64,000 nt of DNA from Elysia chlorotica (lineage: Eukaryota > Mollusca > Gastropoda > Plakobranchidae), in NCBI GenBank assembly GCA_003991915.1, contig RQTK01000142.1:375383-439382 (forward strand), given 5' to 3'. The position numbers and the translations under genes are program-made. Positions 62,950-64,000 of the stretch are shown here, one piece after another. A model generated the notes under the pieces. That model ran no database searches, was not told where the DNA came from, and saw only the letters and a program-made list of their open reading frames with translations. Each line of letters begins with the position of its first letter. Position 1 is the stretch's first letter.

Positions 62950-63420
62950 GGGGGCTAGGAGTCCCTGGGTAGAGCGCTGGGCTCCTCATCCGAAGTTTAC
63001 GGGTTTGATCGCCGCTCTGACCGCTGCGTTTTTCTCTTCTAATTGAGGGGGTGCGGTGGTCCTGGGGTAGAACATCGGTTTCCGACGCAAAAGGCTCGGG
63101 TTCGAGCCCTAGCAATTGCACTACCTACTGGTTGGGTCGGTGTAAGTATAATGTGACCGACTGAGACAGGAGTCATGGCATGCCCACCCTGTCTTGTGTG
63201 TGGAGGACATAAAATTGTCAGACGTCAGTCTTGGGGCCCTTCCACAATATAAACTCAATAGTGCTGATGTTAGACGTTAAACCAACTCAACAACAACTTC
63301 TAATTGAATCGGTGGCAGTAAAATGTGATATGTCAAGTCCCGGCTATCCCGCTGTGGCCCCATCGCCGTATAGGATCATTCTTCAAACCTCGGAGACGTT
63401 GAATTAGGAGACAAAAACAA
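62950..63420 (+). mobile_element. Family A SINE interrupted by another SINE
   Basis: The left part (62950-63046) has a clear tRNA-like head: GGGTAGAGCGCTGGGCTCCT and box-B-like GGGTTTGATCGCC. The right part (63308-63420) continues with GTGGCAGTAAAATGTGATAT, CATCGCCGTATAGGATC and GGAGACGTTGAATT. That 3' subtype is the same as in the SINE at 25540-25800. The two halves are split by the SINE at 63047-63296. Confidence 0.85.
63047..63296 (+). mobile_element. Family A SINE, best preserved, inserted in an older SINE
   Basis: GTAGAACATCGG head, box B GGTTCGAGCCCT, then TACTGGTTGGGTCGGTGTAA, GTGACCGACTGAGACAGGAG, AAAATTGTCAGACGTCAGTC, ending GACGTTAAACCAACTCAACA. The perfect 11-bp duplication CTTCTAATTGA (63036-63046 and 63297-63307) marks insertion into the copy at 62950-63420. 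Confidence 0.95.
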
Positions 63421-64000
63421 GGGAAAGGAGAGCAGTGTTCAGTACTAACACGTGATAGGAAGAAAATGTTCAGGACAAACAAACAAATTATACGAAGACA
63501 ATGTTCAGGTGCTGTTAACAGTGTACCTCTTAATGTTGACATTTTATACAAGTCTTTGATTACTTGGAAATGTACCTTAAGCACCATGCCTGAAGAATTA
63601 TGGTGAAAAGGTTAAACTATTGCAGCTGATAGAGGTCATGTTCAGAATTGTTGCTCTTTAGTAAGGGGGGAACTGGAGGGGCAAGGAACAAGAAAGTTTA
63701 AATGATGTCAGTGCATAAGGAATTGAAAGGAATATAAGAAGACGACATAGGAGGCGATTGAAGATTAAGTGAAATAGAGAGATAGGAAAGCTAAAGGGAC
63801 CATCCTAAAATTAGGGTAACTTAATAATATGTTAATAAAGACCAGGTAATAAAAAAACGTTAACGAGAAATGTCATACAATAATTGAAAAATTGATGATT
63901 AGTTGTGCAAATATGGCTTTATAAGCATACTTTAGAACGGCCAGAAGAGGAAGAAGATGGGCAAAAAGAGAGAGGGAAAGGGTATAGAGGAATAGACAGA
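63421..64000. other. Intergenic stretch
   Basis: A-rich and purine-rich sequence with no recognised feature to the end of the window. Confidence 0.55.

Overview
The window reads as nuclear DNA of an invertebrate animal, most likely a mollusc (probably a gastropod). It is AT-rich, nearly gene-free, and full of long microsatellites (ATG, GTA, CTAT, CT/GA, TGTC, ATT). It carries tRNA-derived SINEs, decayed LINE retrotransposons and three assembly gaps (29386-29629, 43818-43895, 56216-56353), all beside or inside simple repeats. The one convincing protein-coding segment has a spliced animal gene structure. The mollusc assignment is an inference from repeat style and domain content, not from a marker gene.

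Layout. 0-15 kb: a 0.2-kb-arm hairpin (744-1278), the 3' end of a CR1/L2-like LINE with an (ATT)n tail (1436-1841), an internally deleted LINE on the minus strand (3600-4230), a small palindromic element (4693-4788), and large ATG, GTA and TGTC arrays. 15-19 kb: two dead LINEs head-to-tail, one ending in poly(A) and the next carrying an RNase H domain and ending in (CAA)n. 19-20.5 kb: a 0.75-kb tandem duplication. 21.6-23.7 kb: the only clear gene segment, a last exon coding for a C-type-lectin-like domain, nine EGF-like domains and a C-terminal membrane anchor, followed by a polyadenylation signal.

25-44 kb: SINE copies, a second palindromic element (26562-26667) and a diverged third (29884-29999), GC-rich islands at 30.5-35.8 kb, a LINE tail at 39.3 kb, and a 0.4-kb segment with a CTAT tail duplicated at 40.4 and 43.3 kb. 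45-57 kb: no coding sequence is recognised, but several GC-rich islands carry developmental transcription-factor motifs and may be conserved regulatory elements of a gene outside the window. 57-64 kb: AT-rich sequence with a LINE relic (60.0-60.6 kb) and a SINE inserted inside another SINE with a perfect 11-bp target duplication (62.95-63.42 kb).

There is no operon, CRISPR array, rRNA, or tRNA gene separable from SINE heads. The genes do not form a pathway. The lectin/EGF receptor stands alone, and everything else is repeat history or possible regulatory DNA.
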